From positions 253,446,843 to 253,510,842 of the forward strand of contig NC_090989.1 in the NCBI RefSeq assembly GCF_041146395.1: a DNA stretch of 64,000 nucleotides, given 5' to 3'. Both the position numbers and the translations under genes were made by a program. This document shows, piece after piece, positions 35,955 through 49,321 of the stretch (its first letter is position 1; each line of letters starts with the position of its first letter). Source of the DNA: Eulemur rufifrons. Lineage: Eukaryota; Chordata; Mammalia; Primates; Lemuridae. The notes under the pieces were generated by a model, which was not told the origin of the DNA, made no database searches, and saw nothing but the letters and a program-made list of their open reading frames with translations.

Positions 35955-36931
35955 TTTCCATAACATAAAAGTGCAAGGTGGAGCAGCAAGTGCTGACGTA
36001 GAAGCTGCAGCAAGTTATCCAGAAGCTCTAGCTAAGATCACTGATGAAAGTGGCTACACTAAACAACAGATTTTCAATGCAGATGAAACAGCCTTACACT
36101 GGAGAAGATGCCATCTAGGACTTTCATAGCTAGAGAGGAAAAGCCAATGCCTGGCTTCAAAGTTTCAAAGAACAGGCTGATTCTTTTGTTAGGGGTAATG
36201 TAGCTGGTGGTTTTAAGTTGAAGCCAATGCTCATTTACCATTCCAAAACTCCCTGGGTTGGTGACAATTATGCTAAATCTGCTCTGCTGTGCTCTATAAA
36301 TGCAACAACAAAGTGTGGATGACAGCACATCTGTTTACAGCATGGTTTGCTGAATATTTTAAGCCTACTTTTGAGACCTAATGCTCAGGAAAAAAAAAAA
36401 AAAAACCCTTTCAAAATATGACTGCTCATTTTACCTGGTCACCAAAGAGCTGATGAAGATGTACAAAAATATTAATGTTGCTTTCATGCCTGTTAACATA
36501 ACATCCATTCAGTCACATCTTCAGGCTCCACTTCTAATTCTAATAGCAAGAGCTCCAAGTTCTCTTGCTATTTCCATCAAATTTGTAGTTACTTCCTCCA
36601 CTGAAGTCTTGAACACCCAAAGTCATCCATGAGGGTTGGAATCAACTTCTTCCAAACTCCTATTCATGTGGATATTTTAACCTCCTCCCACGAATCATGA
36701 GTTTTCTTAGTAACATCTAGCATGGTGAATCCTTTCCAGAATGTTTTCAATTTACTTTTCCCAAATCCACCAGAGGAATCACTATCTAGGGCAGCTATAG
36801 CCTTCTCTAGATAATGAACATAACTTCTATATGTGCTGGGAAACAAAAAAAATGTGTGCGACTCGCTTTATTGCAATATCTGCTTTATTGTGGTGGCCCG
36901 GAATCAAACCCATGTCTCCAGGGTACGCCTG
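35955..36931. mobile_element. Rearranged Tigger1 (pogo/Tc1 DNA transposon) with internal inversion
   Basis: About 35955-36507 reads as Tigger transposase on the plus strand, including [18 protein letters not shown], the ADETA segment with a catalytic Asp, and INVAFMPVNITSI. The stretch that should hold the second catalytic Asp (LLIDN-type) is replaced by an A-run and a frameshift. From about 36508 to 36840 the downstream transposase part reads on the minus strand (AIAALDSDSSGG, KLKTFWKGFTMLD, SWEEVKIST). The minus-strand 5' terminal inverted repeat follows, with its outer end CAGGCGTACCC at 36931 and a TA dinucleotide beside it. No functional transposase remains. Confidence 0.85.
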
Positions 36932-36999
36932 TAATATCTTCTTCTGATCTGCCTAAACTTAAACTTCCCGTGAACCCCAGTAACAAACCCTCGCCTCTG

Positions 37000-37565
37000 C
37001 AGAACAGTCTCCTCTGGGCTCTCATTTGATCCTCACAAGGACCCTGAGAGACCAGGACCATTTTACAGATGTAAAAACTGAGGCTCAGAGATGTGTCCAA
37101 AGTCAGACAGCAAGGCAGTGACAGCACTGGATGAGCCCCAGGTGACCTGTGTGGCAGAGTGGCCCACAGCACAGGCCCTGGTGTTCAACTGTAACTCCAC
37201 TGCTCACCAGCTGTGATCTCAGGCAAGCTACTTCAGTGCCCCAAGCCTCAGTTTCTTTATTATGAAATGGGCATGATAATCACGTCCCATCTCCTGGGGT
37301 TCCTCTGAGGGTAAACCAAGTTCACTTAGCATAGTGCCTGGTACCTAGTACTCAGTAAAGTGCCGGTTACTATTATCATTAGCTAGTCCAGACTTCTTTC
37401 CACTCTTCCAACCCCACCTCCCTAATTATTTGTGGTTCCTTGAAAAAAATAAGGATCTAAGAGACAGAGGGCCGGATCTAACTCTCCCTTTACCCTTTAT
37501 GTTGGGCAAGCCCTCCCTGAGACTTGGTTTCTGCATCTGTAAAATGGAGGTGTCTTCAGACTCTG
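37000..37565. repeat. Cluster of three MIR fragments
   Basis: About 37000-37150 is inverted ('ttgatcctcacaaggaccct', 'ttacagatgtaaaaactgag'). About 37155-37390 is plus ('gcccacagcacaggccctgg', 'aagcctcagtttctttatta', 'gtgcctggtacctagtactc'). About 37440-37565 is plus ('cttggtttctgcatctgtaa'). Confidence 0.7.
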
Positions 37566-38221
37566 GTGACACCAGGGGAGAAGAGCCCATGGGACACCTG
37601 TGATGTTGGTAAAGGCTCACTCTGACTGGGGCTCCCTGGCTCCCTGACCCATGGCTCACTGATACCTCCCCGCCTCAGGCGCATCTGCACTGCAGGCTCT
37701 TGTCCCTCTCAGATGGACAGGGGACCAAGTCACTCTTGCCACTTAACTGACCCTCACATGGTGCCCGGATCTACAAACAGGGCCCTGGCTGCTCCTGCCT
37801 GAGCCCCAGGGCCGACCTGAAAGCCCAGGTCTTAGATATGGCCCTCCCTGCCTTGGGGCTTGGGCCTGAGTGACCCACCCCTAAAGGGCTAACTCGAGTC
37901 TAACCCAGCTTCCCTGAGGCGACCACAGCCACCTGTGTCCTGCCTACCTGCCCATGGGGACATCCTGCTACCTCAGACTGGACCCAAGGCTCTGGCCCAA
38001 GTGCAGCCCACCAGTCCCCTTGTCTACTTGCCCTGTCCCCAGGAAGGCCTCCTGCCTGCCGGGGTGGACAGCCTCCCTGCGCTGGCAGCTGGGTCTGTCC
38101 ATGCGGGGAGACGCCACGTTATCCCAGTGCGGCTGGGGCACGGGGCCTGCCCGCCCTGCCCCACGCGTCCGGCCCTTCTGCAGCAATGAGCCCCAGGCTG
38201 AGCAGCCAGCAGGAGAGGAAT

Positions 38222-38480
38222 AATAGCCACATGCATTGGGCGTGTATTGTGTGCTAGGCTACCAGACTACCATCTGAGCACTTGTATGTATGAACCCTTT
38301 AATCCTCACAGCAGCCCTGCGGGGTAGGTGCTAACACCAGTCTCACCTTACAGATAAAAAAAAGCCCCAACCCAGAATTCTTACATGACTCACCCAAGAT
38401 TGCACGGCTAGGAAACGGCAAGTTCAAACCCAAGAGCGTGCCTCCAGGGCTCACACTCTTACTCTTCACACTGACAGCCA
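38222..38480 (-). repeat. MIR SINE, inverted
   Basis: 'aacccttta' with 'atcctcacagcagccctgcg', 'ccttacagataaaaaaaagc' and 'cccaagattgcacggctagg' fit inverted MIR. It lies about 480 bp from exon 7. Confidence 0.7.
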
Positions 38481-38857
38481 CGGAGGCTGGCGCTGGGCCT
38501 TCCAGAAGGGCAGCTGCTTTGCCCCCACCGAGCACCTTCCAGCCTAAGCCCCCTGCCCTTCTTGACTGAGCTTCTGCCTAGAAATGTGAAATGCCAACAG
38601 CCATCTGCAAGGAATCCTTCTGGAAGCTGGCGCCCACCTCATGAAAGGGATAAATTCCAGGCCTCTGAACACTCGGCCCCACCCACACAGGGTCCCCGAC
38701 AGGACCTGACCTGCCCCCACCCTGCCCACAGTCCATTTGGCATTTGTTCTCCGAGGCTTCATCAGAACAATATACAGCCACGTCTTGTCACAGCCGCAAG
38801 CCTGGCCCAGCACCTGACCTGTTCCCCCAACCTCACTAGTAGAAAAAGGGCCAGTCA

Positions 38858-39136
<279 letters not shown>

Positions 39137-40414
39137 TCAAATATCACTGCCACGTTCTGAGCTCAGCCACCAAGCTGGGCTAGTCCATGCCTGTGCCAAG
39201 GCCCACAAAGGGCTCACGAATCCCCCAGGGTTGAAAGGGCAGATTCAGCTTTTAAACCATCCTCCTCAGCGCAGGGAGGGACAGATCAGTAACTAAAAGC
39301 AAGGCAGAGGTTAAGAGTCTTCCTGCCAAGAGGATGGAAAAAAAGAAGGTTTTTGATTTCTGTGCTCTCAAATCACAGAACTGGAATCACAGAAACAAGG
39401 GTTCAAAGGAACCTGGGAAACCACCCAGTCCAAACCCCCATTTCACAGACAAGCAAACCAAGGCCCAAGGGGAAGGGACTTTGCCCATGGTTGACAGGGC
39501 TGAATCCCAGGCCAGGGGTGGGTCACCATAACGCCCACCCTAACCCAATACATCAGACCAGCTGTGCCAAAGCTTGGCACGTGCTTGTGAATTCTGGAAG
39601 CACACAAACACCTGCATGCTGAAAACCATGGGGTGCACACATCTGATTCACCACGTCTACAACAGCCATGTGCATTTGGCACACGAGTCATGCTCCTTTC
39701 TTTAAGCCAGTTCATGAAATCAGAGCTTGTGACAAGCCATTTCCTTGCCATCAAGCCATTGTGTCCAGAGAAGACAGCAAAGTTGCCAAGCTGGATCTTC
39801 CCTCTCAGGACAGACTAAATTATAAGCACAAGCAAAACACATCTCTTCCTCAACCCAGCCCCCAGGCCTATTTTCACGTAAAGAAAATATTTGCAAACAC
39901 TTAAGACAAAGAATTTGGTTGTGATGCCGAGATTTGGTGAGGGGAGTTTCCTCCAGGACGCTGGCATTGCCAATAGAGGACACATCCCTGTCGTCCAGGA
40001 TTATGTCCTTGTCAGGCAGGGACAGGGAAGCTAGCAGTCTTCAGGAAGGAGTTGCAGGCACCCTGGGTGACAAGGACTGAGCCACTGGGAGGGAAACCCA
40101 AGAAGCCATGGGCAAGTGGCAGGTGAAAGGGACTCCGACTGGCACTTTTCTCTATAAATCAGTTAGAAAGTACTTTCTGGGCAGCTTAAGAGCCAACCAG
40201 GGTTGACGGTGGCAGTAAGTCCAGGAGGCACTGTGGGCCCAGGCTCTCCGCGATGATTCTCACTGAGGACAGCTTAGCCGGAGGCCCCTGGGGCTCATCC
40301 ATCATCTTCCACCAGAGGCTAATTCTGAGACGTGTGGGGAAGAACACAGGCCCCAAGCAAGCCACGTACTTCTCAGGGAGAACAAGGCTGGGGGACAGGC
40401 CGACCAGACATCAG

Positions 40415-40735
40415 GAATCACTATGAAGCTACAGTAATTAAGACAGTGTGGTATTGGCACAGGGATAGATAAATAGACCAATGAAACAGAATTGAGTCCA
40501 GAAACTGATCCGCGCACATATGGAACTGTGATATATGAGAGTGGTGGTGTACAAATCAGCAGGAAAGGATGGACTCTTTAATAAACAGAGGGGGTAACTG
40601 GTTATCCATTCAGAAACAGGGGGAAAAAAGAAATTGGATCTTTACACCAGACACAAAAATCAATTCCAGGTGGATTAGAGACCTAAATGTGGAAGGCAAA
40701 GGCATCTCGTTTGGTCAGCTCTGGGTCTGGCCAAA
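40415..40735 (+). mobile_element. LINE-1 ORF2 fragment
   Basis: 'actatgaagctacagtaatt', 'gtggtattggcacagggata', 'accaatgaaacagaattgag' and 'ggtggattagagacctaaat' are unmistakable L1 ORF2 landmarks. Both ends are truncated. Confidence 0.85.
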
Positions 40736-40994
40736 AATTCTTGAAAACAAGTCTGCCCTTCCTGGAAGAGAAACTAGTGCCTTTTCTTTCCTGGGATGTT
40801 CACATGGGGCTCCTGGTCACTATGAGGACGGTGTTGGGGTCCCATCATCCTGCCACCCTGCCTCAGTGCCTCCTCCTCCAGGAAGTCTTTCCTGACTGCC
40901 ACTCCCCAGGAGGCGTGAGTCACACCTTTACTCTGATGGCCCTGCCAAGTGCTCCCAGGACACCAACAGCCACAATCTTCACAATTGCATCAAA

Positions 40995-41215
40995 ATCTCA
41001 CACTTAGCACTGATTCTGTGCCAGGAGCTTTACCTGTACTGTCCCATTTAGTCTTCACAGTCACCCCTTGAAGTAGGCTCTGTGTCAGATGAATAAACAG
41101 AAACTTCTATTACAGAGGGGAAGTGACTTGCCTAAGGCCACACAGCTTCTAGGTGCCCAAGCTGAGATTCAAACCTGGGTCTATCCGACTCTAACATCTT
41201 GACAATTACCCTAAT
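40995..41215 (-). repeat. MIR SINE, inverted
   Basis: 'tctgtgccaggagctttacc', 'gaagtgacttgcctaaggcc' and 'acacagcttctaggtgccca' fit inverted MIR. Confidence 0.75.
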
Positions 41216-41224
41216 GATTTCCAT

Positions 41225-41460
41225 ATTGTGGGTCATGCCCCATTAAAAGGTAGTGAAATCAATTTGTTAGTCCCAATATTTTAAAAAATGAAATTAGGAT
41301 GACATACAACAAAAAATATCCAAGGATCTCACACATGGAAAGGTTAAGTCCTGATTTGTGAATCTTTGCTTCACATACCCGTGGGTACTAGGTGGAGATT
41401 GAGATGTATTTCTTGCTATAGGTCACAACGAGCAGAGTTTGGAAAACACTGCCTTCATTC
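41225..41460 (+). repeat. Possible ancient DNA-transposon-like repeat
   Basis: 'gtgggtcatgccccattaaa', 'ggtagtgaaatcaatttgtt' and a terminal 'gagtttggaaaacactg' resemble a diverged interspersed repeat I know by pattern but cannot name securely. Confidence 0.35.
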
Positions 41461-42859
41461 CATACAGCAGGGAGCTGTTGGGAAAAGGTCACTGTCTCGA
41501 TTTTATCCCCCACGGAATGGGACTTGATCATGGCATTAGCCTCCTGATTTGCTAAGAATGGATTTGGAATAGAATCCCACTCGCCGGAAGCAGCTCCTTC
41601 AGTGCATTGCTGTGTGCAAAGATGAGAGGTCAAAATGTCTCCGATAAGGGGCATCTTCTAAAGTTCCTGGGCCCCCAGGAGTAGGTCCCAGCTCCTCCCT
41701 CCTCTCTGTGTTCCGTAATGCCCCAGTGCAGGCCTGCACATAGTGGGTATGTATTCACCCAACATTTGTTAAGCCGTGTTGAATACAATATGGTGTGTGA
41801 AACCAGACACACACTTTAACTCTCATCCACAAACCCCAAGAGAAAAGACACATGGCCTACAAATTCCATCCAAGAGGGACAAGAGCACAGTGTCATTGAT
41901 TTACATGGGAAGTGGTCAGGAAGGGTTTCTTAGGGCAGGCCGTATTTAACCTGGGACTGAGCCGTCCCTGACCCCACGGCTGAGAGCAGCTGAAGGAAGG
42001 CTCTGAGGCAATAGGACAGGAGGGATCCAGAAACAGGACATGCAATAGCTCGAGGCAGTGAAATATAAAGGGGGAAGATGGAAAGATAGAGGTAGACCTA
42101 CTGGAATTTGACAGTGAAGGGCTTGCACAATGAACACTAGGTGAAAAAAAGAACAAGTGCTCCTTCCTAGGGCCAGGTGGCATCCCAGCCAAGAGCCAGC
42201 ATCCCTTCACCCCTCCCGGGCCTGCCCCATTCCTCGACTCCAGCCCCTCCTCTCTGACACGGGCTGGGCAGCGGGGTCTGCAAGGCAAAGCCTCTATTTC
42301 CCCCAAGAAATCAGAGCTGACCTGGGTTTAAGAGAATTGCAGAAAGGGTGGCCAGCAAGAATATCCTGCCTCTTAATGTATTTAATTTCCAGATAGAAGA
42401 GCTTTTTTTGCTATTAGTTTTAGTCAATAAATTCAGTATCAAACACAGTTCATCCAGTCACTTCAACAGTTGGGTCTGGATCATCTTTTCAAGATGTGAA
42501 ATCGCCCACTTTCGTTACGCATGCGGTGGGAGGTCCAAAAATCCAGTCACTCAACCACTGTTGGCTCCCAAAAGGTAAAGCGAGCCTCCCTAAAGAGCTG
42601 GAAGTCCCTTTACCGTCTGTGTCTCCACCATCCCCACCTTGCAGGGCTTGCCCAGAACCCCACCCTCCTCTTTGGTGGGATTCCCAGCTCTTACTCTGTT
42701 CCTGCATAGCCAGGGGAGGCTGTCATGTAGTTTCGATGTTTAACTGTTCCCTAAGTCCTCACCACTGTCTGTCCCTTTGAGCTGCCTATGATTTCTAAAG
42801 GCAATTGCGTTCTCCCCAGTCCCCTGGGCTCCCTGCAACATCGCTACCCTGGCTGCTCC

Positions 42860-43175
42860 TTAGCCATTCCACACACTGTCTCACCTCTTCCTGGAGGGCC
42901 CATCTCACTCAGTCACTTAGAGAACTCCTACATTATCCACAAGACCCAGCTCAAATGTCACCTCCTCGGTGAAGCCATGCAAAGGCCCCACATTCCTTCA
43001 AAGAAATACTCTCTCCCTTGCCTATGCTTCCATACTTGGTGGCACTTTGCACAGACCTCCATTATCACCATGTATAATGGCTGTCTGTCTATCTCCATCC
43101 AGGTCGTCTTGAGAGCATGGAACATGAAACATCCCTAGAGCCCCCTAAGTGCTTGTTGAATGAATGAATGAATGT
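42860..43175 (+). repeat. L2 LINE 3' end with (TGAA)n tail
   Basis: 'agctcaaatgtcacctcctc', 'gtggcactttgcacagacct', 'gagcatggaacatgaaacat' and 'aagtgcttgttgaatgaatg' lead into four GAAT units, the typical L2 terminus. Confidence 0.8.
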
Positions 43176-43179
43176 GTGG

Positions 43180-44425
43180 TCCAGTAGCATGTCATCAGCT
43201 ACAACACTCAAAAATTAACTGGGAAGTGTTTGAACAAGAGCTCCATGTGATAGTCTAATAACCCCATCCCCTTTCCCCCTCTACCCTTCATCAAGTCAGG
43301 TGACCAGAAAGCAACATCCCTGTCCGACGTGGGTAGCACCTAGGGTAGCACCTTCACTGGTGTCTGATGGACTATCAGACATTCCACATTTGTAAGAGGC
43401 AATAAAAGAAAACAGCTACATAACAAACATTTTTTTAAACCTCCGGAGACACTGTTCATTAGAATATTCAAATTCCTTGTCAATCCCTCCTCCAATTCAA
43501 TACCAGGAAAAAGTTATTTCCCCCAGATGAATCATTAATCTGCCTCTGCCTGAACAACAGGAACACTAGAAACCACTGCCTATCCCTTTTTGCTTTGACT
43601 GCCAGGAAACTCAGTCAAATTCGGTGCCTGATGACCACAACCACATCATTACTGTCTCCTGGCGCACCGATCTTCCCCTTTTCTCTACATAATTTCTAAA
43701 CTTTTTTTCAGACTTAACTAAAACACATGTAATTGTTTATTTTGCAGGCCACCTCAAGTCCTTTGTGAAAGAGGGGGCTGAGAGATTGGAAAGAGAGGGA
43801 GAAAAGAAGATCAGGGAGAGAGAAAGAGAAGAGAGAAAGCATTATCGATGCCCCCTTGGTAACAATGGCCATCTTCTTCTATTTCTCATCGTTATTTGGG
43901 AAGCCAAGGGCGGAATGGTGGGGTGCAGAGGTACGCACACAGTGGCACATGCGTAAGTGTGTTGGTACACCCATGCACTTGGCTACCTTGTGTCCACCCC
44001 ACCCCATCCCCAGCTACTGGCAGCCACAAGCAACAGCTGTGTTCCACATTTCTTACTTCTCCGAGCCTTTGGGCTTCTTTCTTAGAATGTCATTTCAGGC
44101 TTCTGCTCCCTCATCGGGACCCCCTGGTGCTGTCCTTGACCATGACCCAAGAAGAGAAATGAACTGAGGTCAGCGATTCACAGACTGCCCATTCCAATGC
44201 AACCAGTTGGGATAAAGCTTCCTCTGCCTGCTGCCGCAGACTCCTATAAGGCCTCAAGGTCAAGACCACCAGGCCCAGGTGTGTGCACTCTCCTCGCAGA
44301 CAGCATGCTGCAGGTGATGGAAAGCCTTGCTCTCTCAAATGTCAGCACGAGAAGGATGCTCAGGGTCATCTTTCCCAATGTGGAGAAACCGAGGTACAGG
44401 GAGAGGGATGACTTCCTTAGTTAAT
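43180..44425. other. Unique intron, candidate conserved AT-rich part
   Basis: 43390-43760 is unique AT-rich DNA ('gatgaatcattaatctgcct', 'acacatgtaattgtttattt'), followed by a GA-rich tract at 43765-43840. No gene. Confidence 0.3.
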
Positions 44426-44429
44426 TTTT

Positions 44430-44675
44430 ATCCACATTTATAGCCCTTGACCCAGCAGTGGAAGAAACACTGAACTAGGAGTGATAACACAGGGCTCTTG
44501 TCCCAGCCCTGCCTCTTTCTCACCGGTGTGGCCCTAAGTAAGCCAGGCCAGCTCTCTGAGCCTCGTTTTCCTCATGAGTAAAACGGGAGTTTAATTCTAA
44601 TCCCTCGCTGCCTGCTTGCCTGGGCGATCGTGAGCATCTAAGGAGTAAGGAGAGAAGTAGCACTTTGGAAACTAA
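44430..44675 (+). repeat. MIR SINE
   Basis: 'cactgaactaggagtgataa', 'gagcctcgttttcctcatga' and 'gcactttggaaactaagcgc' follow MIR order. Confidence 0.7.
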
Positions 44676-45334
44676 GCGCCATGAGAGGTTAAGGAATCCT
44701 AGCAAGGGACTCGAGGAGGCATGTGCCCCAGGAGAGTGTGCGCTGAGTGTCATTTGGGTCCCTAGGAAATTACCTGGAAAAGGACTGCCTGGGGCTGCAC
44801 CAAGTATTGTCTCATCAGCACGGGGCACCACTGCCATAGCATGGAGGAGAAAAGAAACACAGACACGTGAGAAGGAGGGCAGCAAGAAGGAGGGCAGTGC
44901 TTGGGGACAAGGCTGCAGGGCTGGCCACCTCAGATGGCCACCTCAGGCCAGGAGGCTTCCCATCACCTGCTGGGCCCCTCCAGGCTCACCACCAGGTGGC
45001 CCTTGGGAGCCAGGCCAGAGCCAGGCTAACCACTCCCATCCTGACCAGACAGCTGCCCGCCTCCACACCTACCCAGAGAAGGGCAGAAGCTGGAGCAGCA
45101 GAGGTGTGTCCCCCGGGCCTGGCACCATGAACTGAGACTAAGGAGGCAGAGGGATCCGCAAGGCCCTCCCTTCCCTGGCCTCTGCCTCCCCATTTCCCTG
45201 AGCACTTTGACTCGATGATCCCTGCGTCCCCTTCTACTGCTGACACTCCCTGCCTCTAGCACTGGCCATGTGACAAAGTCTGGAGTCCCTCTTCAGCAAG
45301 TGAGTTGCAAGGCACAAAAAGAGAGATGGTGAAC

Positions 45335-46020
45335 TTATAGGTTGAAGGAGACTTAGAGACACAGCAATAGATCACAATGTGGACCCAGATTCAAACAAAC
45401 TGTAAAAATATAACCATAAAAAAAAATCGTGACATGTAAGGATACAATTGGAAATATGAGAGCCAATTCAGCATCTGATGACATTAAGGGATTTTCTCAC
45501 TTTTTAGGTGTGATAATGGTATCGTGGTTATGTGTTTTAAAGGTCTTGTCTTTTAAAGATTGACTCTAAAATATTTACAGATGAAATGATATAGTGTCTG
45601 GAGTTTGCTTCAAAATAAAGTGTGGATCACAAGATGGTGGTCCGTCTATGCAATGGAATACTATTCAACAGTGAGAAGGAGTGAAGTACTGGTACATGCT
45701 ACCACATGGATGAACCTCAAAAGCATTATATGCTAAGTGAAAAAATCAAGATATAAAAGACATTCCATATAAATGGAATGGCAAATCTACAGACACACAA
45801 AGCAAAGCAGTGGTTGGCTGGAGCTGGGCTGGGAGAAGCGATGAACTAGAAACCGGCAGGAGAGGTCTTTTCAGAGTGATGAAACGGTTCCAAAACCAGA
45901 CTGTGGTGATGGTTGCACAAGTCCTTAAATTTACTAAAAATCTTTGACTTGCACACTTACAATGAGTGAATTTTATGGCATAAAAATTAGACTTCAAAAA
46001 AGCTGTTAACAAATAAAGTG
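45335..46020 (+). mobile_element. LINE-1 3' fragments (two segments)
   Basis: 45335-45615 ends 'gatgaaatgatatagtgtct', 'ggagtttgcttcaaaataa', an old L1-like 3' end. 45620-46020 is a second L1 3' part: 'tatgcaatggaatactattc', 'atatgctaagtgaaaaaatc', 'gtggtgatggttgcacaagt', 'gaattttatggcataaaaat'. Confidence 0.7.
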
Positions 46021-46774
46021 GACTGTGGGAGGAGGGGTGTCGATGAAACAGACTAGCGGTGAGTTGGTAATTGTTGAATCTGCGGGAGGGGTGCTTAGAG
46101 GTTCATTAGACTATTCTGTCTACCTTGAAAGTCTCCATAATTAAAATAAACCCAAACAGCACGTATTTGCCTTGTGGCACGGCCTGCCACCACTCATCAG
46201 CTGTCCAACAAACCCTTGTGGAATAATGAGAGAATCGCAGAGGCTGAGGACAGCCGGGAGTTTGCTCCCTCACCTCCTCTTCCTTGTGCCCCTGCCTTGT
46301 TCCTTGAAGGCCATTATCCCTGCATCTTTAGGGACTCCAGAGTTCCAAACACAAGAAGCCTAAGACTTTCTGTCTGCCTAGCACTTTCCAGTTTGCGAAG
46401 TCCTCGCAGTTCCATTATGTCCTTGGGAATCCTGGGATGTGGCGGACGTGGAAGTGGAGCTCGGAGAGGGGAGCCCCGGTGAGCAGCGCCAAGCTCAGTG
46501 CCAGCGCCCTGCCCCACAGGCAGAGCTGGGATTGGAAAAGACTTCACTACCAGCCCTGGGCGTGAAGCTCAGACACTCATGAGGGGGTGTCTTCCTCCCT
46601 GAAGGGCCCTGGCCACAGACCCAACTCTGCTCTTCCAGCTAGGGAGAGAGCCCTAAATCTGTAAGCAAGAAGGAGGAATGTTCCACATTTTTTAAACCTG
46701 GGTACACAAAAACTGCACCCAGCAAAGCCTATATTAAGAAGTAGGTCTGTCTTGATTACAAGGGATTACCCTGG

Positions 46775-47225
46775 CAGGAGGCCTGGAGACCTGGCTCTGC
46801 CCTGAACTCCCTGTGACCCGGGGCAGACCCCTCCCCTGGCCAGGCCTCAGTGAGGCCATCTGTCATAAGGGAGGCTCTGATGCCTCACTGAAGTCTGTGC
46901 CCCATAAAGGTGGGGTCCTCACCCTATGGAATGGGGTGCTCCTTGACATGGCCCTGGGTTGGGCTTAGGCTTCACTCTGTGGACTGGTGAAGGTGTTGCC
47001 CATTGTACCCCAGACCCCCTAACCCAGAGGCCTGGCAGCCATCGGGGGAGGCTGGGGCTGGGGCCTGGAGCCAGGAAGACAGAGTTCAAGTCTGACAGGG
47101 CCAAGTTTGTGCTGAAACTAGGCCAGGCCCCTCATGCTCTCAGGGTGTCTTTTCTCCTTTATAACACGGGGATATGCCACCTACTTCACAAGGTTGTGAG
47201 AAGGCACAAAATGGGTGATAAGAAT
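46775..47225 (+). repeat. Two MIR fragments
   Basis: 46775-46915 carries 'gagacctggctctgccctga'. 47060-47225 carries 'gaagacagagttcaagtctg' and 'cacaaggttgtgagaaggca'. Both fit plus-strand MIR but are diverged. Confidence 0.5.
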
Positions 47226-47284
47226 GTCATGTCCTTGAGGGCAGGCCTTTTTCTTTTCAGTTTTTGAGTTGCCAGGGCCAAATA

Positions 47285-47545
47285 TGTAAATAAATACTTT
47301 TAAAATATCTACTGGAAAAAAATATCATCCTTGTGATATAATAAGGAATGTGATACAATATGGTGATGGAAATATTCTGTATCTTGGACTCAAGGTCTAT
47401 CAATGTCAATATAGTATACTATAGTTTTACAAGATGCTATCTTGGGGGAAAGGGGGTAAAATGGTATGTGAGATCCCTCTGAATTATTTCTTACAACTGC
47501 ATGTGAATCTACAATTATCTCAAGATAAAAAGTTTAATTGAATGA
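47285..47545 (+). mobile_element. LINE-1-like 3' end
   Basis: 'tggtgatggaaatattctgt', 'actatagttttacaagatgc', 'aattatttcttacaactgca' and 'tacaattatctcaagataaa' with an A-rich end are typical of an old L1 3' UTR. Confidence 0.65.
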
Positions 47546-47624
47546 TGCTTGCAAAAGTACTCCATGATCTACAAAGTGCTACCATTAGTATTAACTAGGG
47601 GAAGAACATCTAAGGATGCTGAAA

Positions 47625-47880
47625 GGCCTCCCTCTTCCAAGAAGTCCTCCCTGGTTTCCCCTCCTCTGTGTTCCTGAAACACCCAAGTGTGCATCTTTCT
47701 ACCACAGCACTTATCATTCTGCATTATATACTTAACTGTTTAGGGCCCTCATCTCCCAGCTAGAGTGTGAGCTTCATATGGATGAGACTATGTCTCCCTC
47801 ATCTTTGTGGCAGCAGCTCCTGGCCCAGTGCCCAGCTCTGAACAGATGTGACATAAATGTCTGTGGAACCAAATGAACTG
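47625..47880 (+). repeat. L2 LINE 3' fragment
   Basis: 'tcttccaagaagtcctccct', 'ccacagcacttatcattctg' and 'gctagagtgtgagcttcata' are in L2 order. Confidence 0.7.
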
Positions 47881-49321
47881 GGACAGGTACCATGGCCTGG
47901 CTCTTCCAACAGTGCCAGAAGTACTTCCCAGGGTCACTGAGAGGGTAAGTGATATCAAGGTGCTTTTATTCATCAGAAGGCACCACAGGCATGGACGGAA
48001 CATACTCTATTCATTTTGTTCTCCAGAGCTATGCTGCGCCTGGTTCAAAATGGTTTGCAGTGGAATCGAGGGGCTTCCAAGAAGAGATTTGCAAAGTTTC
48101 AATGATTCATCCCCCCTCTCTGTTTGCAGCCTGGCAGGCAGCCCTCCAGCACCCCGCAGACAGGCTCCCAGGTGGTATGTACCCACAGGGGAAGCCCAGG
48201 GGAGGAAACTGAAGTTAGATATTGTGGCTTCTGTAGGGAGAAACTTTTCCAGCAATGACTAAGCAGGAGGCCCTTTTCTCTCCCTGGCTTCTTGCAGAAT
48301 TTTAATGAGTCTGAAATCTCAGGGCCCAAAGGAGCTCAGGGGTTATCTCCAGTGACAGGGACCTCACTACTTTCGGAGGCGGGTACTCCACAGCCACACA
48401 GCTCTGGTGGGAGAAAGCGCTAAATGTGCCCCTTGAGGCCTCCCCGCGTTGGTCCTGGGTGTGTTCTCTGGGACTCCAGTTTCAACAGATGTCCCACAGG
48501 TGCCAGTGTCCTCCCTGCCTGGATCCAGAGCAGGGCCCCAGGCCCTCCACTCCTCATCCAGACACGGGTCTGACTGGAGCCTAAGACATGTTCTTCTGTT
48601 TTCCTGGTAGCTTCGTCTCCTGACTGATTCATGCTATTCTCACAGTCAATGCAGGGCTCACTCTAAGTTCATTAGAAATGGAAAGTGATTATGTAAGTAT
48701 TCATTTTCTCCTTCCCCTAACCAGTGTGCTATCTGTAAGCTCACAAGTCTTCCCAAATACAAGGACAGAAAGGTTATCCTGACAAGGATATCCTTGTTAC
48801 GCTGGCAAGGCTTGGAGCACCAATCTCCATTGCTGGAGAATGAGAACTTGGACTTGGTAGCCAAGGACCCAATATTCAAGGCCTCCTGAATGATAAGATC
48901 CCAGTGGGTCTAAATCCTGGTTGCGGTGGGGACTCCCTGTCTGGGGAGGCCCTGGCCCTGCTCCAGCTCTGCCTGGCTGCGCCATGAGCAGCTCCACAGT
49001 CTGATGTGGAGAAGGAGGAGCGAGAGTTCCAGAGACAAAGCTCCATCTCCAGGCAGCCGAATTCCATGGGCTTCCTCAGGTGATCCACGGTGAGCCTGGC
49101 TGTCCCTTCCTGCTACAGAGAGGCCCCTTACCCCCAAGGAATGCAGGACTCAGCTACCACAGGGTCCAAACGGGGTATGCAAAGGAGGAACCCCATCCTC
49201 AAGTACTCACATGGGAGGGGAGAAGTCTCCCCCAAATGCTCATAGCTCTCTTTCCGAGTGACTTCCTAGCTGTGGGGAGGACAGAAAGGTTATCCTGGGG
49301 CAACAAAGAAATGAAAAGTTG

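Noticed and set aside
36814..37029. Possible coding exon at the Tigger terminal repeat
   Set aside because: The frame begins in the transposon inverted repeat and runs into MIR; no splice-site pair fits.
43765..43840. GA-rich tract as a protein-coding Glu/Arg-rich exon
   Set aside because: Low-complexity purine run; no splice sites and no homology.
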